Assembly (NCBI GenBank): GCA_963734185.1
Contig: CAVTGA010000001.1
Coordinates: 2,852,001 to 2,916,000, forward strand
Reading direction: 5' to 3'
Length of the DNA stretch: 64,000 nucleotides
Source of the DNA: PALSA-894 sp963734185
GTDB taxonomy: Bacteria > Pseudomonadota > Alphaproteobacteria > Rhizobiales > Xanthobacteraceae
The position numbers were made by a program, and so were the translations under genes. This document shows, in pieces, positions 50,077-59,911 of this stretch. The notes beneath the pieces are model-generated. The model was not told the origin of the DNA, did no database searches, and saw only the letters and a program-made list of their open reading frames with translations. Positions within the stretch are counted from its first letter, which is position 1; each line of letters begins with the position of its first letter.

Positions 50077-50697
50077 CTAGGGTGCGCCGACCGCCTCGGC
50101 GTTGAGCGCCGCGGCGACCGCGGGCGCGTCGATGCGCGCGGACAACTCGTCGTGGACGTTGATCAGGGTGACGCGCAGGTAATTGTGGATCGTCGGGCCC
50201 TCGGCGGTGCGCAGCTTCTCGTGGATCGGCATCAGCGCGACATAGCGTTCCGCATAGAGGGCGGGAACGTCCTTGGCCATCTTGACGGCATGAACGCCGA
50301 TGCGGTCGAGGCGGCGCGCGAGCTCGGCGCGCTGTTCGCTCCAGGCCGCGGCGTCGATCTGCGGCGGCACCGGATAGCGGTCGAACACCGCGAGCACGAT
50401 CGCCATCAGGCGGTCGAGCGCGGCACGGCGGTCCGGCGCGTGCGGGCGCAATATGCCTTCCGCCACCTCGCCCACCATGGCGAGGCCGAGCGGATAGGCG
50501 AGCCAGCGCGAATGCTCGATGGCTTCCAGGAACGCCTGCTCGCGGAACAGGACCTTGGCATAGTGCCCGGCGCGCGCACGCGAATATTCGTAGATGCCCT
50601 TCTGCGTCACGAACGCCGCATGCTGGTCGATGAAATCGGCAAGCGCCGCCACGTCGCGGACCGGCGGCTTGCGGCGGAACCAGTCGAGGAAGCCCAT
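50077..50697 (-). CDS. conserved protein, unknown
   Basis: The 206-residue helical protein starts MGFLDWFRRKPPVRDVAALA and contains GIYEYSRARAGHYAKVLFRE, a conserved hypothetical type in this order that often neighbours exonuclease-DUF294 or histidine kinase genes. No catalytic motif recognised. It is 9 bases upstream of the exonuclease gene and likely co-transcribed with it. Confidence 0.75.
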   Translation of the reverse strand: MGFLDWFRRKPPVRDVAALADFIDQHAAFVTQKGIYEYSRARAGHYAKVLFREQAFLEAIEHSRWLAYPLGLAMVGEVAEGILRPHAPDRRAALDRLMAIVLAVFDRYPVPPQIDAAAWSEQRAELARRLDRIGVHAVKMAKDVPALYAERYVALMPIHEKLRTAEGPTIHNYLRVTLINVHDELSARIDAPAVAAALNAEAVGAP

Positions 50698-50841
50698 GCG
50701 CCCGTCCCGAAATCCAAGCGAGATACTCAACAAAGGTCTAACACCTTGTGCCCAATGGACAAAGTGGCGCCGCCGCCGATCATGGCCTAGTATGTCGCCG
50801 AGGGACGCGGCGCAATGCCGCCGCGAGGCCGGAGCGCCGTC

Positions 50842-53800
50842 ATGCTGCAAGGCTGGGTCGTCATAGCGGTCGCGCTCGGCTATATCGGCCTCCTGTTCAT
50901 CATCGCGAGCCTCGGCGATCACGCGCGCGACCGCACCCTGGCGAAGCGCACGCTGATCTACCCGCTGTCGCTGGCGATCTACTGCACCTCCTGGACCTTC
51001 TTCGGCTCGGTGGGCCTGGCCTCGCGCACCGGCTACGACTTCCTCACCATCTATATCGGGCCGGTGCTGATGATCGGCCTCGCCTCGCCCCTCATCGTCC
51101 GGATCGTGCGCCTCGCCAAGGCGCAGAACATCACCTCGATCGCGGACTTCATCGCCGCCCGTTACGGCAAGCACCAGGCGGTGGCGGCGACCGTCGCGCT
51201 GATCGCGATCGTCGGCACCATGCCGTACATCGCGCTGCAGCTCAAAGCGGTGTCCAACTCTCTCGGCACCATCCTCGCCCACCTCAACGCCAGCGCCGGC
51301 GTGACCCAGCCGGTGCTCGGCGACATCGCGCTGTTCGTCGCCATCGCGATGGCGGCGTTCGCGGTGCTGTTCGGAACGCGGCACATCGACGCCACCGAGC
51401 ACCAGGACGGGCTGATGCTGGCGATCGCGGCCGAATCGCTGGTCAAGCTCGTCGCCTTCGTCACCGTCGGCGTGTTCGTGACGTTCTGGATGTTCGACGG
51501 TCCGGCGGACCTGTTCCGGCAGGCGATGGAGCGGCCCGACACCGCCGCGGTGCTGACGCGCGAGCCGGTGCTGAGCTCGCTCATCGTCATGACCTTGCTG
51601 TCGTTCGTGGCGATCGTGCTGCTGCCGCGCCAGTTCCACGTCACCGTGGTCGAGAACCACAGCGAATCGGAGGTGCGCCGCGCCGCCTGGCTGTTCCCGA
51701 CCTACCTCGTCCTGATCAACCTGTTCGTGATCCCGATCGCGATCGCCGGCCTGCTCACCTTTCCGCGCGGCAGCGTCGACAGCGACATGTTCGTGCTCGC
51801 CCTGCCATTGTCGGCGGGGTCCGACCTGCTGGCGCTGACCGCCTTCGTCGGCGGCCTGTCGGCCGCGACCGCCATGGTGATCGTCGAGACGGTGGCGCTC
51901 GCCATCATGGCGTCGAACGACATCGTGGTGCCGCTGGTGCTCAAGCGCCGCGAGGCGTTCATCTCGGGGCGCGAGGACGTCGGCGCGATGCTGCTGACGG
52001 TGCGGCGGCTCGCGATCTTCGTCATCCTGCTGTTCGCCTACATGTATTACCGCTCGGCCGGCGAGGCGCAACTCGCCTCGATCGGCCTCTTGTCGTTCGC
52101 GGCGATCGCGCAGCTCGCGCCGGCGTTCTTCGGCGGCCTATTCTGGCGCCGCGCCACCGCCGCCGGTGCGCTCGGCGGCATGACCGCCGGCATCCTGGTG
52201 TGGGCCTACACGCTGCTGCTGCCGAGCTTCGCGGACGCCGAGATCGTGGGCAAGGCGATTCTGACCCATGGGCCGTGGGGCATCACGTGGCTGCGGCCGC
52301 AGGCGCTGTTCGGACTCGACCTGCCGCCGCTGGTGCACGGCGTGATGTGGAGCCTTACGCTCAACATGCTGGGCTACGTCGTGATCTCGCTTGCGCGCGC
52401 GCCGAGCTCGATTGAACGGCTGCAGGCGAACCTGTTCGTGCCCTCCGAGCTTGCCCCGATGACCCCGAGCTTCCGGCTGTGGCGGTCCTCGGTCACGGTA
52501 GAGGAGCTGACTGAAACCGTCGCACGCTATCTCGGCGAGGAACGCGCGCGTTCCTCGTTCGAGAGTTTCGCCGCGACCCGGCGCATCAGCCTCGATCCCA
52601 AGCAGGAGGCGGACTTCCATCTGCTGCGCTACGCCGAATATCTGCTCGCTTCGGCGATCGGGGCGGCCTCCTCGCGGCTCGTGCTCTCGCTGCTGCTGCG
52701 CAAGCGCACGGTCTCGACCAAGGCCGCGCTGAAGCTGCTCGACGACGCCAATGCGGCGATCCAGTACAACCGCGAAGTCCTGCAGAGCGCGCTCGATCAC
52801 GTGCGCCAGGGCATCGCGGTGTTCGACAAGGACCTCCAGCTGGTGTGCTGGAACCGGCATTACGGCGAGATCCTCGACCTGCCCCCGGGCATGCCGCGCG
52901 TCGGCATCGGGCTCGACAAGATCCTGCACTACAATGCCGGACGCGGTGCGCTCGGCCCGGGCCGTGCCGACGATCTCGTGCACGAGCGCATGACCCGCTA
53001 CATCGCGGGCGAAGCGCCGATCCTGGAGCGCTTCGCCGACCGCGGCCTGGTGGTCGAGGTGCAGGTCAATCCCATGCCCGACGGCGGCATCGTCACGACG
53101 CTGATCGACATCACGCCGAGCGTGGAGGCGGCCGAGGCGCTGGAACGCGCCAACGAGACGCTCGAACGGAGGGTGCGCGAGCGCACCGAGGAACTGACCC
53201 GGCTCAATGCCGCGCTCGCGCGCGCCAAGGGTGAGGCGGAGGAAGCCAATATCTCCAAGACCCGGTTCCTGGCGGCCGCGAGCCACGACATCCTGCAGCC
53301 GCTCAACGCGGCGCGGCTGTACACCACCAGCCTGGTCGAACGGCAAGGCGCCGGCGGGGACGCCCAGCTGGTCGCCAACGTCGACGCCTCGCTCGAGGCC
53401 GTGGAGGAGATCCTCGGCGCATTGCTCGACATCTCGCGGCTCGACAGCGGCGCGATGAAGCCGGAGCTGTCCACGTTCCGCATCGACGAGCTGTTGCGCC
53501 AGCTCGAGGTGGAGTTCGTGCCGCTTGCGCGCGAGAAGGGGCTGCGGCTGGTGTTCGTGCCGTCTTCGCTGACGGTGCGCTCGGACCGCCGGCTGCTGCG
53601 GCGGCTGTTGCAGAACCTGGTGTCGAACGCGGTCAAGTATACGCCCGCCGGACGCGTCCTGGTCGGCTGCCGAAGTCAGGGAAAGCAGCTGCGCATCGAC
53701 GTCTACGATACCGGCCTCGGCATCCCGCGCCCGATGCAGCGCGCGATCTTCAAGGAATTCCACCGCCTCGACCAGGGCGCCAAGGTGGCGCGCGGGCTCG

Positions 53801-54357
53801 GCCTCGGCCTCTCCATCGTCGAGCGTATCGCGCGCGTGCTCGACCACAGGATCGACCTGAACTCGACGCCGGGACGCGGTTCGCATTTCTCGGTCGACGT
53901 GCCGCTCGCCCCGGCGCTGCCGCGCGAGCTGCGCGCGCAGGAGGCGCAACGCGTCGACCCGAGCCAGCTCGCCGGCATGGTGGTGCTGTGCATCGACAAC
54001 GAGCCGAAGATCCTCGACGGCATGGAGACCCTGCTCGGCGGCTGGGGCTGCCGCGTGCTCAAGGCCGGCGAGCTGAAAACCGCCCTGACCACCGTGACCG
54101 ACGCCAAGGCGATCCCGAACGGCCTGCTGGTCGACTATCACCTCGACCAGGGCAACGGCATCGAGGCGATCGGCGCGTTGCGCTGGCGCTTCGGCGGCGA
54201 CCTGCCGGCGATCCTGATCACCGCCGACCGCTCGCCGGCGGTGCGCGAAGAGGCGCGCACGCGCGACATCCAGGTGCTCAACAAGCCGGTCAAGCCGGCC
54301 GCCCTGCGCGCCCTGATCGCGCAATGGCGCGTGCACCGGGTGGCGGCGGCCGAGTAG
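50842..54357 (+). CDS. hybrid sensor histidine kinase with sodium/solute symporter domain
   Basis: This 1171-residue protein begins with a 12-13 helix PutP/SSS transporter-like domain (residues 1-520), then a PAS_7-type sensor (QSALDHVRQGIAVFDKDLQL). A coiled coil leads to a HisKA domain with the phospho-acceptor His815 in FLAAASHDILQPLNAARLYT, an ATPase domain (LQNLVSNAVKYTPAG; GLGLGLSIVERIA), and a receiver with Asp1098 (GLLVDYHLDQG). CbrA-like kinases of this form sense or transport small substrates. The LuxR-type regulator at 54519 is a plausible partner and the ActP system at 57 kb a plausible target. ATG at 50842. Confidence 0.92.
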   Translation: MLQGWVVIAVALGYIGLLFIIASLGDHARDRTLAKRTLIYPLSLAIYCTSWTFFGSVGLASRTGYDFLTIYIGPVLMIGLASPLIVRIVRLAKAQNITSIADFIAARYGKHQAVAATVALIAIVGTMPYIALQLKAVSNSLGTILAHLNASAGVTQPVLGDIALFVAIAMAAFAVLFGTRHIDATEHQDGLMLAIAAESLVKLVAFVTVGVFVTFWMFDGPADLFRQAMERPDTAAVLTREPVLSSLIVMTLLSFVAIVLLPRQFHVTVVENHSESEVRRAAWLFPTYLVLINLFVIPIAIAGLLTFPRGSVDSDMFVLALPLSAGSDLLALTAFVGGLSAATAMVIVETVALAIMASNDIVVPLVLKRREAFISGREDVGAMLLTVRRLAIFVILLFAYMYYRSAGEAQLASIGLLSFAAIAQLAPAFFGGLFWRRATAAGALGGMTAGILVWAYTLLLPSFADAEIVGKAILTHGPWGITWLRPQALFGLDLPPLVHGVMWSLTLNMLGYVVISLARAPSSIERLQANLFVPSELAPMTPSFRLWRSSVTVEELTETVARYLGEERARSSFESFAATRRISLDPKQEADFHLLRYAEYLLASAIGAASSRLVLSLLLRKRTVSTKAALKLLDDANAAIQYNREVLQSALDHVRQGIAVFDKDLQLVCWNRHYGEILDLPPGMPRVGIGLDKILHYNAGRGALGPGRADDLVHERMTRYIAGEAPILERFADRGLVVEVQVNPMPDGGIVTTLIDITPSVEAAEALERANETLERRVRERTEELTRLNAALARAKGEAEEANISKTRFLAAASHDILQPLNAARLYTTSLVERQGAGGDAQLVANVDASLEAVEEILGALLDISRLDSGAMKPELSTFRIDELLRQLEVEFVPLAREKGLRLVFVPSSLTVRSDRRLLRRLLQNLVSNAVKYTPAGRVLVGCRSQGKQLRIDVYDTGLGIPRPMQRAIFKEFHRLDQGAKVARGLGLGLSIVERIARVLDHRIDLNSTPGRGSHFSVDVPLAPALPRELRAQEAQRVDPSQLAGMVVLCIDNEPKILDGMETLLGGWGCRVLKAGELKTALTTVTDAKAIPNGLLVDYHLDQGNGIEAIGALRWRFGGDLPAILITADRSPAVREEARTRDIQVLNKPVKPAALRALIAQWRVHRVAAAE

Positions 54358-54362
54358 GCGAT

Positions 54363-54516
54363 GTAGGGCGGGCAAAGGCGTTGCGCTGATTGCTCACACG
54401 GCGCGAACGCCGAAACGCCGTGCCCGCGTAGGTCGAGCCTGTGGCCCTCCGGCGGGCACGACGCGCTCGTTTGCGCCCAACTCGGATATCTCGTATCGCG
54501 TCTTTGCCCGCCCTAC
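54363..54516. repeat. palindromic element, GTAGGGCGGGCAAAGGCG type
   Basis: The terminal inverted repeat (GTAGGGCGGGCAAAGGCG with one mismatch in the partner) bounds about 154 bp between convergent genes. It is of the same family as 43923-44082. Confidence 0.7.
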
Positions 54517-54518
54517 CC

Positions 54519-55193
54519 CTACCCCGCGGCAGACTGCGGCCACTGCCCCGCTTCGATCTTGGCGGCTGCGATCACCGCCTGGGTGCGGCTCTCGACCCCG
54601 AGCTTCTGCAGGATGGCGGACACGTGGGCCTTCACGGTCGCCTCCGAGACGGTCAGCGCGTAGGCGATCTGCTTGTTGAGCAGCCCTTCCGACAGCATCA
54701 TCAGCACGCGTACCTGCTGCGGCGTCAGCGTGGCGAGCCGCGCCATGAGATCGGCGGTCTCGGAGTCGGCGCCGGCGGCGAGATCGACGTCCGGCGGCGT
54801 CCACACGCCGCCTTCGAGCACGCGGGCGATGGCCGCGCGCATCTGCTCGACGCCGAGCGTCTTGGGGATGAATCCCGAGGCGCCGAAATCCATGCAGCGG
54901 CGGATCACGGCCGGATCGTCGTTGGCCGATACCACGACCACCGGCACGCTCGGATATTGCGCGCGCAGGTACATCAGGCCGGAAAAGCCGCGCACTCCCG
55001 GCATAGCGAGGTCGAGCAGCACGAGGTCGACGTCGCCGTCACGGTCGAGCAGCGCCGCCGTGTCGTCGAAGGAGCCGGCTTCGGCGATCTCGGCGGTCGC
55101 GAACAGCCCGGATACCGCCTCGCGCAACGCCCCGCGGAACAAGGGATGATCGTCGGCGATCACGAAACTGTAGGATACGGACGTTTCGGCCAA
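54519..55193 (-). CDS. NarL/LuxR-family response regulator
   Basis: The 224-residue protein has a receiver domain (FVIADDHPLFRGALREAVSG, Asp in LVLLDLAMPGVRG, Lys in GFIPKTLG) and a LuxR helix-turn-helix (LTPQQVRVLMMLSEGLLNKQ, then LTVSEATVKAHVSAILQKLG). It is a likely partner of the hybrid kinase encoded convergently. Start probably TTG at 55193, five bases after GGGAGA; the frame is open further upstream but without protein character. Confidence 0.88.
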   Translation of the reverse strand: MAETSVSYSFVIADDHPLFRGALREAVSGLFATAEIAEAGSFDDTAALLDRDGDVDLVLLDLAMPGVRGFSGLMYLRAQYPSVPVVVVSANDDPAVIRRCMDFGASGFIPKTLGVEQMRAAIARVLEGGVWTPPDVDLAAGADSETADLMARLATLTPQQVRVLMMLSEGLLNKQIAYALTVSEATVKAHVSAILQKLGVESRTQAVIAAAKIEAGQWPQSAAG

Positions 55194-55273
55194 TCGGCTC
55201 TCCCGCTGCCGCCCCCATTGTTCCGCACTCGCCCCGGGCACGCAAGCGGCCGGCAGCGGGGAAGAGGTTTCGG

Positions 55274-55642
55274 CTACTTGGTGAGCAACGATGCCAACAG
55301 CGCCAGGATCCAGATCGCGATGGCGACCGCCGAGGTCCACATCGCGAAGGTCAAGTAGGTGTCGCGCAGGACGGTCGAGCTCGCCCATTGGGCATAGGCT
55401 TCGGGCGGGCGGAAATCCTTCGGCAGGTAGAGCCACATCTCGGTCTTCTTGTAGTCCTTGGTGAGCGCCTCGCGCGATTTCATGATCAGGATCACGGCCA
55501 TCAGCGTGGTCAGAAGACCGCCGGCCTGGAACGCCGCGCGCGGATTGAACGACAGGCCGATCATGATGCAGAAGATGGCGAGCGATCCGAAGCCGCAGGC
55601 GCGCAGCACGGTCTCGTAGGCAACGCGGCGCATCTGCTCCAT
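55274..55642 (-). CDS. small membrane protein, unknown
   Basis: The 122-residue protein (MEQMRRVAYETVLRACGFGS) has three hydrophobic segments, including LAIFCIMIGLSFNPRAAF and TSAVAIAIWILALLASLL. No family recognised. It lies in a leftward group of membrane-protein genes upstream of the LuxR-type gene. Confidence 0.7.
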   Translation of the reverse strand: MEQMRRVAYETVLRACGFGSLAIFCIMIGLSFNPRAAFQAGGLLTTLMAVILIMKSREALTKDYKKTEMWLYLPKDFRPPEAYAQWASSTVLRDTYLTFAMWTSAVAIAIWILALLASLLTK

Positions 55643-55750
55643 TGGCGTCGCTCCACCGCTGCGCGCCGCAGCGGCACGCCGGGGCAACCATAGCACCAGG
55701 AACGGCGGCAAATCACCGCAGCGGCGCGGTCAAAATCGCGTGTAGCGCAT

Positions 55751-56077
55751 CTAGAGTCTGATCTGGAAGAAGTTGCCGATGGCCGGAATCGTGAGGATCG
55801 CGGTGCCGGCGAGCCAGATCCACAGCGACGTCACGGTGGAGTCGTCCCTGGCGCCGAGGTAGCGCTCATAGAGCGCGGCCGGGATTCCCGCCACGATGAT
55901 GGTCGCGGTCGAGACCATCAGCGAGGAGAACAAGAGCGTCAGCGCGACACTGCCGAACAGCAAGGCCGGCGCGAGGATCTGCACGTGGATCAGCGCGAAC
56001 AACAGCCACAACTGGTTGAACAGGCCGTTGACGGTGGCGAAGAAGGCGATGCCGATGTAGTACCAATGGCGTTCCAT
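55751..56077 (-). CDS. small membrane protein, unknown
   Basis: The 108-residue protein begins MERHWYYIGIAFFATVNGLF and has three predicted membrane segments (QILAPALLFGSVALTLLFSS; TSLWIWLAGTAILTIPAIG). Function unknown. It starts 8 bases after the YggT-like gene stop. Confidence 0.7.
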   Translation of the reverse strand: MERHWYYIGIAFFATVNGLFNQLWLLFALIHVQILAPALLFGSVALTLLFSSLMVSTATIIVAGIPAALYERYLGARDDSTVTSLWIWLAGTAILTIPAIGNFFQIRL

Positions 56078-56085
56078 GAGGCCGC

Positions 56086-56391
56086 TCAAGTTGCGCGCGG
56101 AAGCGCGCCGAAGAAAAGGAACAGATTGAGCAGGCCGACGCGCAGCCAGAACAGCCACACCACGGCGAACAGCCAGACCACGACCGGCGGCGCCGCCTTG
56201 GGCGTGACCAGCGCCACCGCCGCGACCACCGGGTCGCTGAGGCGGCAGAAGAAGCGCCAGATGTAGTTCTGCGAGTCCGGGTCGAGGAACATGCCGAGCA
56301 GCACGCGGCCGATCAGCGTGTACATCAGCGCCGCCAACACGAAGTTGGGCAGGTGGAAGTACCAGTAGGTTAAGATGGATTGGCCGGTCAC
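56086..56391 (-). CDS. YggT-like membrane protein
   Basis: The 101-residue protein contains YTLIGRVLLGMFLDPDSQNY followed by IWRFFCRLSDPVV, resembling the YggT family signature, with a further helix (VVWLFAVVWLFWLRVGLLNL). GTG at 56389-56391 is the most plausible start because the open frame upstream has no protein character. Confidence 0.65.
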   Translation of the reverse strand: MTGQSILTYWYFHLPNFVLAALMYTLIGRVLLGMFLDPDSQNYIWRFFCRLSDPVVAAVALVTPKAAPPVVVWLFAVVWLFWLRVGLLNLFLFFGALPRAT

Positions 56392-56619
56392 GACGAGCGC
56401 CCTTGCGGCCGGGCAGCATGAACGCGGCCCACGCATTTCACAAGTGACCGCATGGCGCGTCGTACCTTCGTACCCGACGCAGCGTTTCCAGGCCACGCCG
56501 TCGACGCGTGCTCATTTCGCCGCAGGCGGCGAATAGCCGCGTCGCGGCGCTGCGATCGCGAAATACAATACTCGCCGAACATCATCTCGAACGCAGCCCA
56601 GCCAGGCTGGAGGAACTCA

Positions 56620-56811
56620 ATGACTTTGATTCTTGGCATCATCATATTCCTCGCCGCCGCGGCGGCTTTTGTCTTCTGGCTGCCGCGAGGCGGCAAGACG
56701 GCAAGGTTCGTGGGGACCGAGTGGGAAGGATACGTCGTCGTCCTGCTGATCTGCGCCTTCGGTCTGGGATCGATGCTAGTCGTCTCCCAGTTGATCAAAG
56801 GCATTTCCTGA
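56620..56811 (+). CDS. small two-helix membrane protein
   Basis: This 63-residue product (MTLILGIIIFLAAAAAFVFW) has a second hydrophobic segment (EGYVVVLLICAFGLGSMLVV). TGGAGGA lies 6 bases before the ATG. Function unknown. Confidence 0.7.
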   Translation: MTLILGIIIFLAAAAAFVFWLPRGGKTARFVGTEWEGYVVVLLICAFGLGSMLVVSQLIKGIS

Positions 56812-56831
56812 TCGGCAGGGCGTGAGAGCTT

Positions 56832-56936
56832 GTGAAGCGCCCGAAGCGCAGTCGATGGGCCGGTCTGTGGCCCTTTGCGGTCGTGGCTGCGTATTTCCTC
56901 TTGGGACTTTGGGGCGCCTGGGTCTCACGACCGTAA
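56832..56936 (+). CDS. possible 34-residue membrane peptide
   Basis: A GTG-initiated short frame encodes VKRPKRSRWAGLWPFAVVAA followed by YFLLGLWGAWVSRP: a basic start and one membrane helix. It lies 20 bases after the preceding small membrane gene. The ribosome site is weak, so it is tentative. Confidence 0.4.
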   Translation: MKRPKRSRWAGLWPFAVVAAYFLLGLWGAWVSRP

Positions 56937-56956
56937 GCGCCGCGCCGCCGGGTCGA

Positions 56957-56990
56957 AGAAAAAGAAGCGGGGCCCAAAGGGCCCCGCTTC
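56957..56990 (-). terminator. Rho-independent terminator of actP-like operon
   Basis: On the minus strand a 12-bp perfect stem (GAAGCGGGGCCC and complement, 3-base loop) is followed by TTTTTCTT. It lies 20 bases after the symporter stop. Confidence 0.9.
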
Positions 56991-57010
56991 CGCTTCGATC
57001 GCAGCGGCGA

Positions 57011-59221
57011 TCAGGAGGCCTTTTCCTCCAGCACGGTCTTGCCGCGCGGCTTGCGGATCTCGTCGATGAAGGCCGCCATCTCGGCGGAAGGCGCCTTGGT
57101 GAACAGGCTGACGACGATCATCACGAGGAAGCCGAGCGGCATGCCGAGCAGGCCGCAGTTGATGTTGTTGAGGTCGAACCACCCGACCCGGTTGGCCATC
57201 GGGTTCGCCGCGCTCGCCGGTACGTCGGCGGCCCAGCGCGGATCGGCCATGACCTGGGCGACATTGACCAGGGCCTTGCCGGTCTCCGGGTTGAGCAGCG
57301 ACGACATCCCGAAGTAGCTCACGCCGGCCTGCGGGAAGTAACGCGACGTCACCAGGTAGAACAGGCAGATGCCCCACCCGGCGGCGATGCCGGCGATCGC
57401 CCCGGCCGTCGTGGTGCGCTTCCACCACACGCCGAGCACCAGGGCCGGGAAGTTGCCGGCCATGGCGAGCGAGAACGCCCAGCCCACCATCGCGAGGATG
57501 TCCGAAGGCCGGGTCGAGGCCAGCGCGGCCGACGCGACCGCCACCAGCAGGAGCAGGACGCGCGCCACGATCAGCCGCTTGGCGACCTCGTTGGCCTTGC
57601 CCCAGAAGGGCCAGACCACCGCCGCCAGCACGGCGAGCCCGCCGAGCAGCAGCCAGCGCCACGGGATGTAGCCCCAATCCAGCCCGATGGCGCGGAACCG
57701 GAACGGCACCGGGCTTGGCGTCGCCAGGAACCAGAAGATTCCGAGCACGACGACGGCCACGATGATCCCGACGACGATGTTGCGGGTCTTCTGCTCCAGC
57801 GGCTGGATCATCTTGTAGTAGATGTCGTGGCTGAGCGCGTTGGCGATCGCGAGCAGCAGGCCGTCGGCGGTGGAGAGCGCGGCGGCGAGACCGCCGGCGG
57901 CCACCAGGCCCGAGATCACGTAGGGCAGGCCGGCGATCTCCGGCGTGGACAGCACGATCACGTCGGTGTTGATCGAGAAGTCCTGGAATCTCAGGACGCC
58001 GGGGTGGTTGGCGATCTTCTTGCACGCGGTGACGACCGCATCGAGACTGACGGCATCCGCGCCGCAGATCTTGATCAGGCCGAGCTCGCCCCAGGTGAAC
58101 AGCCAGGGACGGATGGCGTTGAGGTCGCGGCCGATGATGTTGGTGTAGACCTCGAGCTTCGAGAACGCCGCGTAGGCCGGCGCCGAGAAGTAGAGGAGGA
58201 AGATGAACAGCAGCGACCAGGCCACCGAGTCCCGCGCCTCCTTGACGGAAGGCGTGGTGAAGTAGCGCATCAGGATGTGCGGCAGCGACGCGGTGCCGAC
58301 CATCATGCAGAAGATGATGCCGAAGAAGTTCAACGGCGTGTAGTTCATGAACGGCTGGATGTGCGGCTTGAGCGTGGTCGGTCCGCAGTCCGCGGCCGTG
58401 CACAGCACCGCCAGGCCGTCCCTGACCAGTTGCTGCTCGCGCGCCGTGATCTCGGCGATCGCCCGCCCGTAGGTCAATTCCGGAATCGGGATGCCGTAGT
58501 GCTGGGTCGACAGGATGATGATCGGCACCAGGTAGGCGATGATCAGCACGATGTACTGGGCGATCTGCGTCCAGGTGACCGCGCGCATGCCGCCGAGCAT
58601 CGCGCAGGCCAGGATGCCGACCAGGCCGGCGAACACCGCGACCTCGAACTGGATGCCGAGGAAGCGCGAGGCGATGATGCCGGTGCCGTAGACCTGCGCG
58701 GTGACGTAGGTGAACGAGCAGCACACCAGCACGATCACGCCGAGGAAGCGCGCGAAGTTCCCGCCGTAACGGAACGACAGAAAGTCGGGCACCGTGTAGG
58801 CGCCGAACTTGCGCAGGTACGGTCCGACCAGGATCGACACCAGCACGAAGCCGCCGGTCCAGCCCAGCACCCAGGCGAGTCCGTCATAGCCCTGCAGGAA
58901 CAGCGAGCCGGCCATGGCGACGAACGAGGCCGCCGACATCCAGTCGGCGCCGGTCGCCATGCCGTTGTAGAAGGCCGGCACGCGCCGTCCGGCGACGTAG
59001 TATTCGGAAACCTGCGCGGTGCGCGTCGCGACGCCGATGATGGCGTAGACGGCGAGCGTGAAGAACACGAACAGGTAGCCGAGGATGTAGTTCGGCGTGC
59101 CGAAATACTCCATCAGCGCGAGCAGGACGACGAAGCCGACGAAGCCGCCCGTATAGGTGCCGTACATCCGGCCGAGCTGCTTATAGAAGGCCTCGGATGC
59201 GCTCGTTGTTTGCGTAGCCAT
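57011..59221 (-). CDS. cation/acetate symporter, ActP-like
   Basis: The 736-residue SSS-family protein has about 13 membrane segments. Typical parts are YYVAGRRVPAFYNGMATGAD with WMSAASFVAMAG, VPDFLSFRYGG, and GLVAAGGLAAALSTADGLLL, the sodium-site motif. It imports acetate or other short carboxylates with sodium. An insertion near residues 245-275 (TAREQQLVRDGLAVL) occurs in the DUF4212-associated subgroup. The upstream DUF4212 gene supports this two-component type. Confidence 0.9.
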   Translation of the reverse strand: MATQTTSASEAFYKQLGRMYGTYTGGFVGFVVLLALMEYFGTPNYILGYLFVFFTLAVYAIIGVATRTAQVSEYYVAGRRVPAFYNGMATGADWMSAASFVAMAGSLFLQGYDGLAWVLGWTGGFVLVSILVGPYLRKFGAYTVPDFLSFRYGGNFARFLGVIVLVCCSFTYVTAQVYGTGIIASRFLGIQFEVAVFAGLVGILACAMLGGMRAVTWTQIAQYIVLIIAYLVPIIILSTQHYGIPIPELTYGRAIAEITAREQQLVRDGLAVLCTAADCGPTTLKPHIQPFMNYTPLNFFGIIFCMMVGTASLPHILMRYFTTPSVKEARDSVAWSLLFIFLLYFSAPAYAAFSKLEVYTNIIGRDLNAIRPWLFTWGELGLIKICGADAVSLDAVVTACKKIANHPGVLRFQDFSINTDVIVLSTPEIAGLPYVISGLVAAGGLAAALSTADGLLLAIANALSHDIYYKMIQPLEQKTRNIVVGIIVAVVVLGIFWFLATPSPVPFRFRAIGLDWGYIPWRWLLLGGLAVLAAVVWPFWGKANEVAKRLIVARVLLLLVAVASAALASTRPSDILAMVGWAFSLAMAGNFPALVLGVWWKRTTTAGAIAGIAAGWGICLFYLVTSRYFPQAGVSYFGMSSLLNPETGKALVNVAQVMADPRWAADVPASAANPMANRVGWFDLNNINCGLLGMPLGFLVMIVVSLFTKAPSAEMAAFIDEIRKPRGKTVLEEKAS

Positions 59222-59235
59222 GATCCAATCCCCCT

Positions 59236-59508
59236 TCAGTCTTCTTCGGCGAAGCCGAATTCGCGGTCGATGCGGTTCTGCTGCTTGGCGAACAGGAACA
59301 GCTGGACCACGAACACGATCAGCGAGCCTTGCGCGGCCATGTAGAAGCCGAGCGGGAAGCCGAGGATCGGGATGACGATGGCGTTCAGCGGCTTGACGAA
59401 CATGTGGATGATGTAGCCGAAGAAGAACCAGATCCCGAGATGCGTCAGCATCAGGTTGGTCGTCTTCCTCCAGTGGGCTTCGGCGTTCGTATCTTGCTTG
59501 CCTTGCAT
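59236..59508 (-). CDS. DUF4212 protein, symporter small subunit
   Basis: The 90-residue protein has two membrane helices and the family patterns HLGIWFFFGYIIHMFV and FPLGFYMAAQGSLIVFVVQL. DUF4212 proteins are encoded directly before SSS symporters of this type and are thought to be their small subunit. GGAGG precedes ATG at 59508; the stop is 15 bases before the symporter start. Confidence 0.88.
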   Translation of the reverse strand: MQGKQDTNAEAHWRKTTNLMLTHLGIWFFFGYIIHMFVKPLNAIVIPILGFPLGFYMAAQGSLIVFVVQLFLFAKQQNRIDREFGFAEED

Positions 59509-59911
59509 CGGCCGGTACCTCCTGCCCGAGCGGCCGATGAAGTGCGGCCGCACCCGTGACGGTTCAGGGGGCGCAGTTCGACGACGGAGCCCCCCCGTTT
59601 TCCCAACAGCCCGTTCCCGATTCTGCGGGTCGGGATTCGGGCCGTTAATGAAAAATTAACATCACCGGGGGGGCCGGGCTTATAAGACTTTCGACCAAGT
59701 CCCCTGCCGGTCCACCTTGAACCAACAGGATTTTCAAGGCTGCCGGCCGCCACCCAGGCGCGCCGCGGCTCGAATAAACGCGGCATCCGAGGCCACGATC
59801 GCCCCGGCACGCGATCCGCATTGCTACCAACCGAGGTGGTTACACGCTGTTAACCAATCCGGCGCACACTTTTTGACCGTGGCACTTGCTTGGGCAGGGA
59901 GGCACGGGGAC
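59509..59911. other. divergent regulatory region, 403 bp
   Basis: Two TTAAC-type dyads are visible: GTTAATGAAAAATTAAC (59643-59659) and GGTTACACGCTGTTAACC (about 59838-59855). They lie between the leftward DUF4212-symporter operon and a rightward DUF4212-like gene and are candidate operator sites. No gene seen. Confidence 0.5.

Noticed and set aside
52138..54375. 745-codon minus-strand open frame across the histidine kinase
   Set aside because: Same GC artefact; no motifs, and the plus strand encodes a complete kinase.
59880..59900. Sigma-54-like TGGCAC...TTGC near the orphan DUF4212 gene
   Set aside because: Distance between the GG and GC elements is too short for a sigma-54 promoter.
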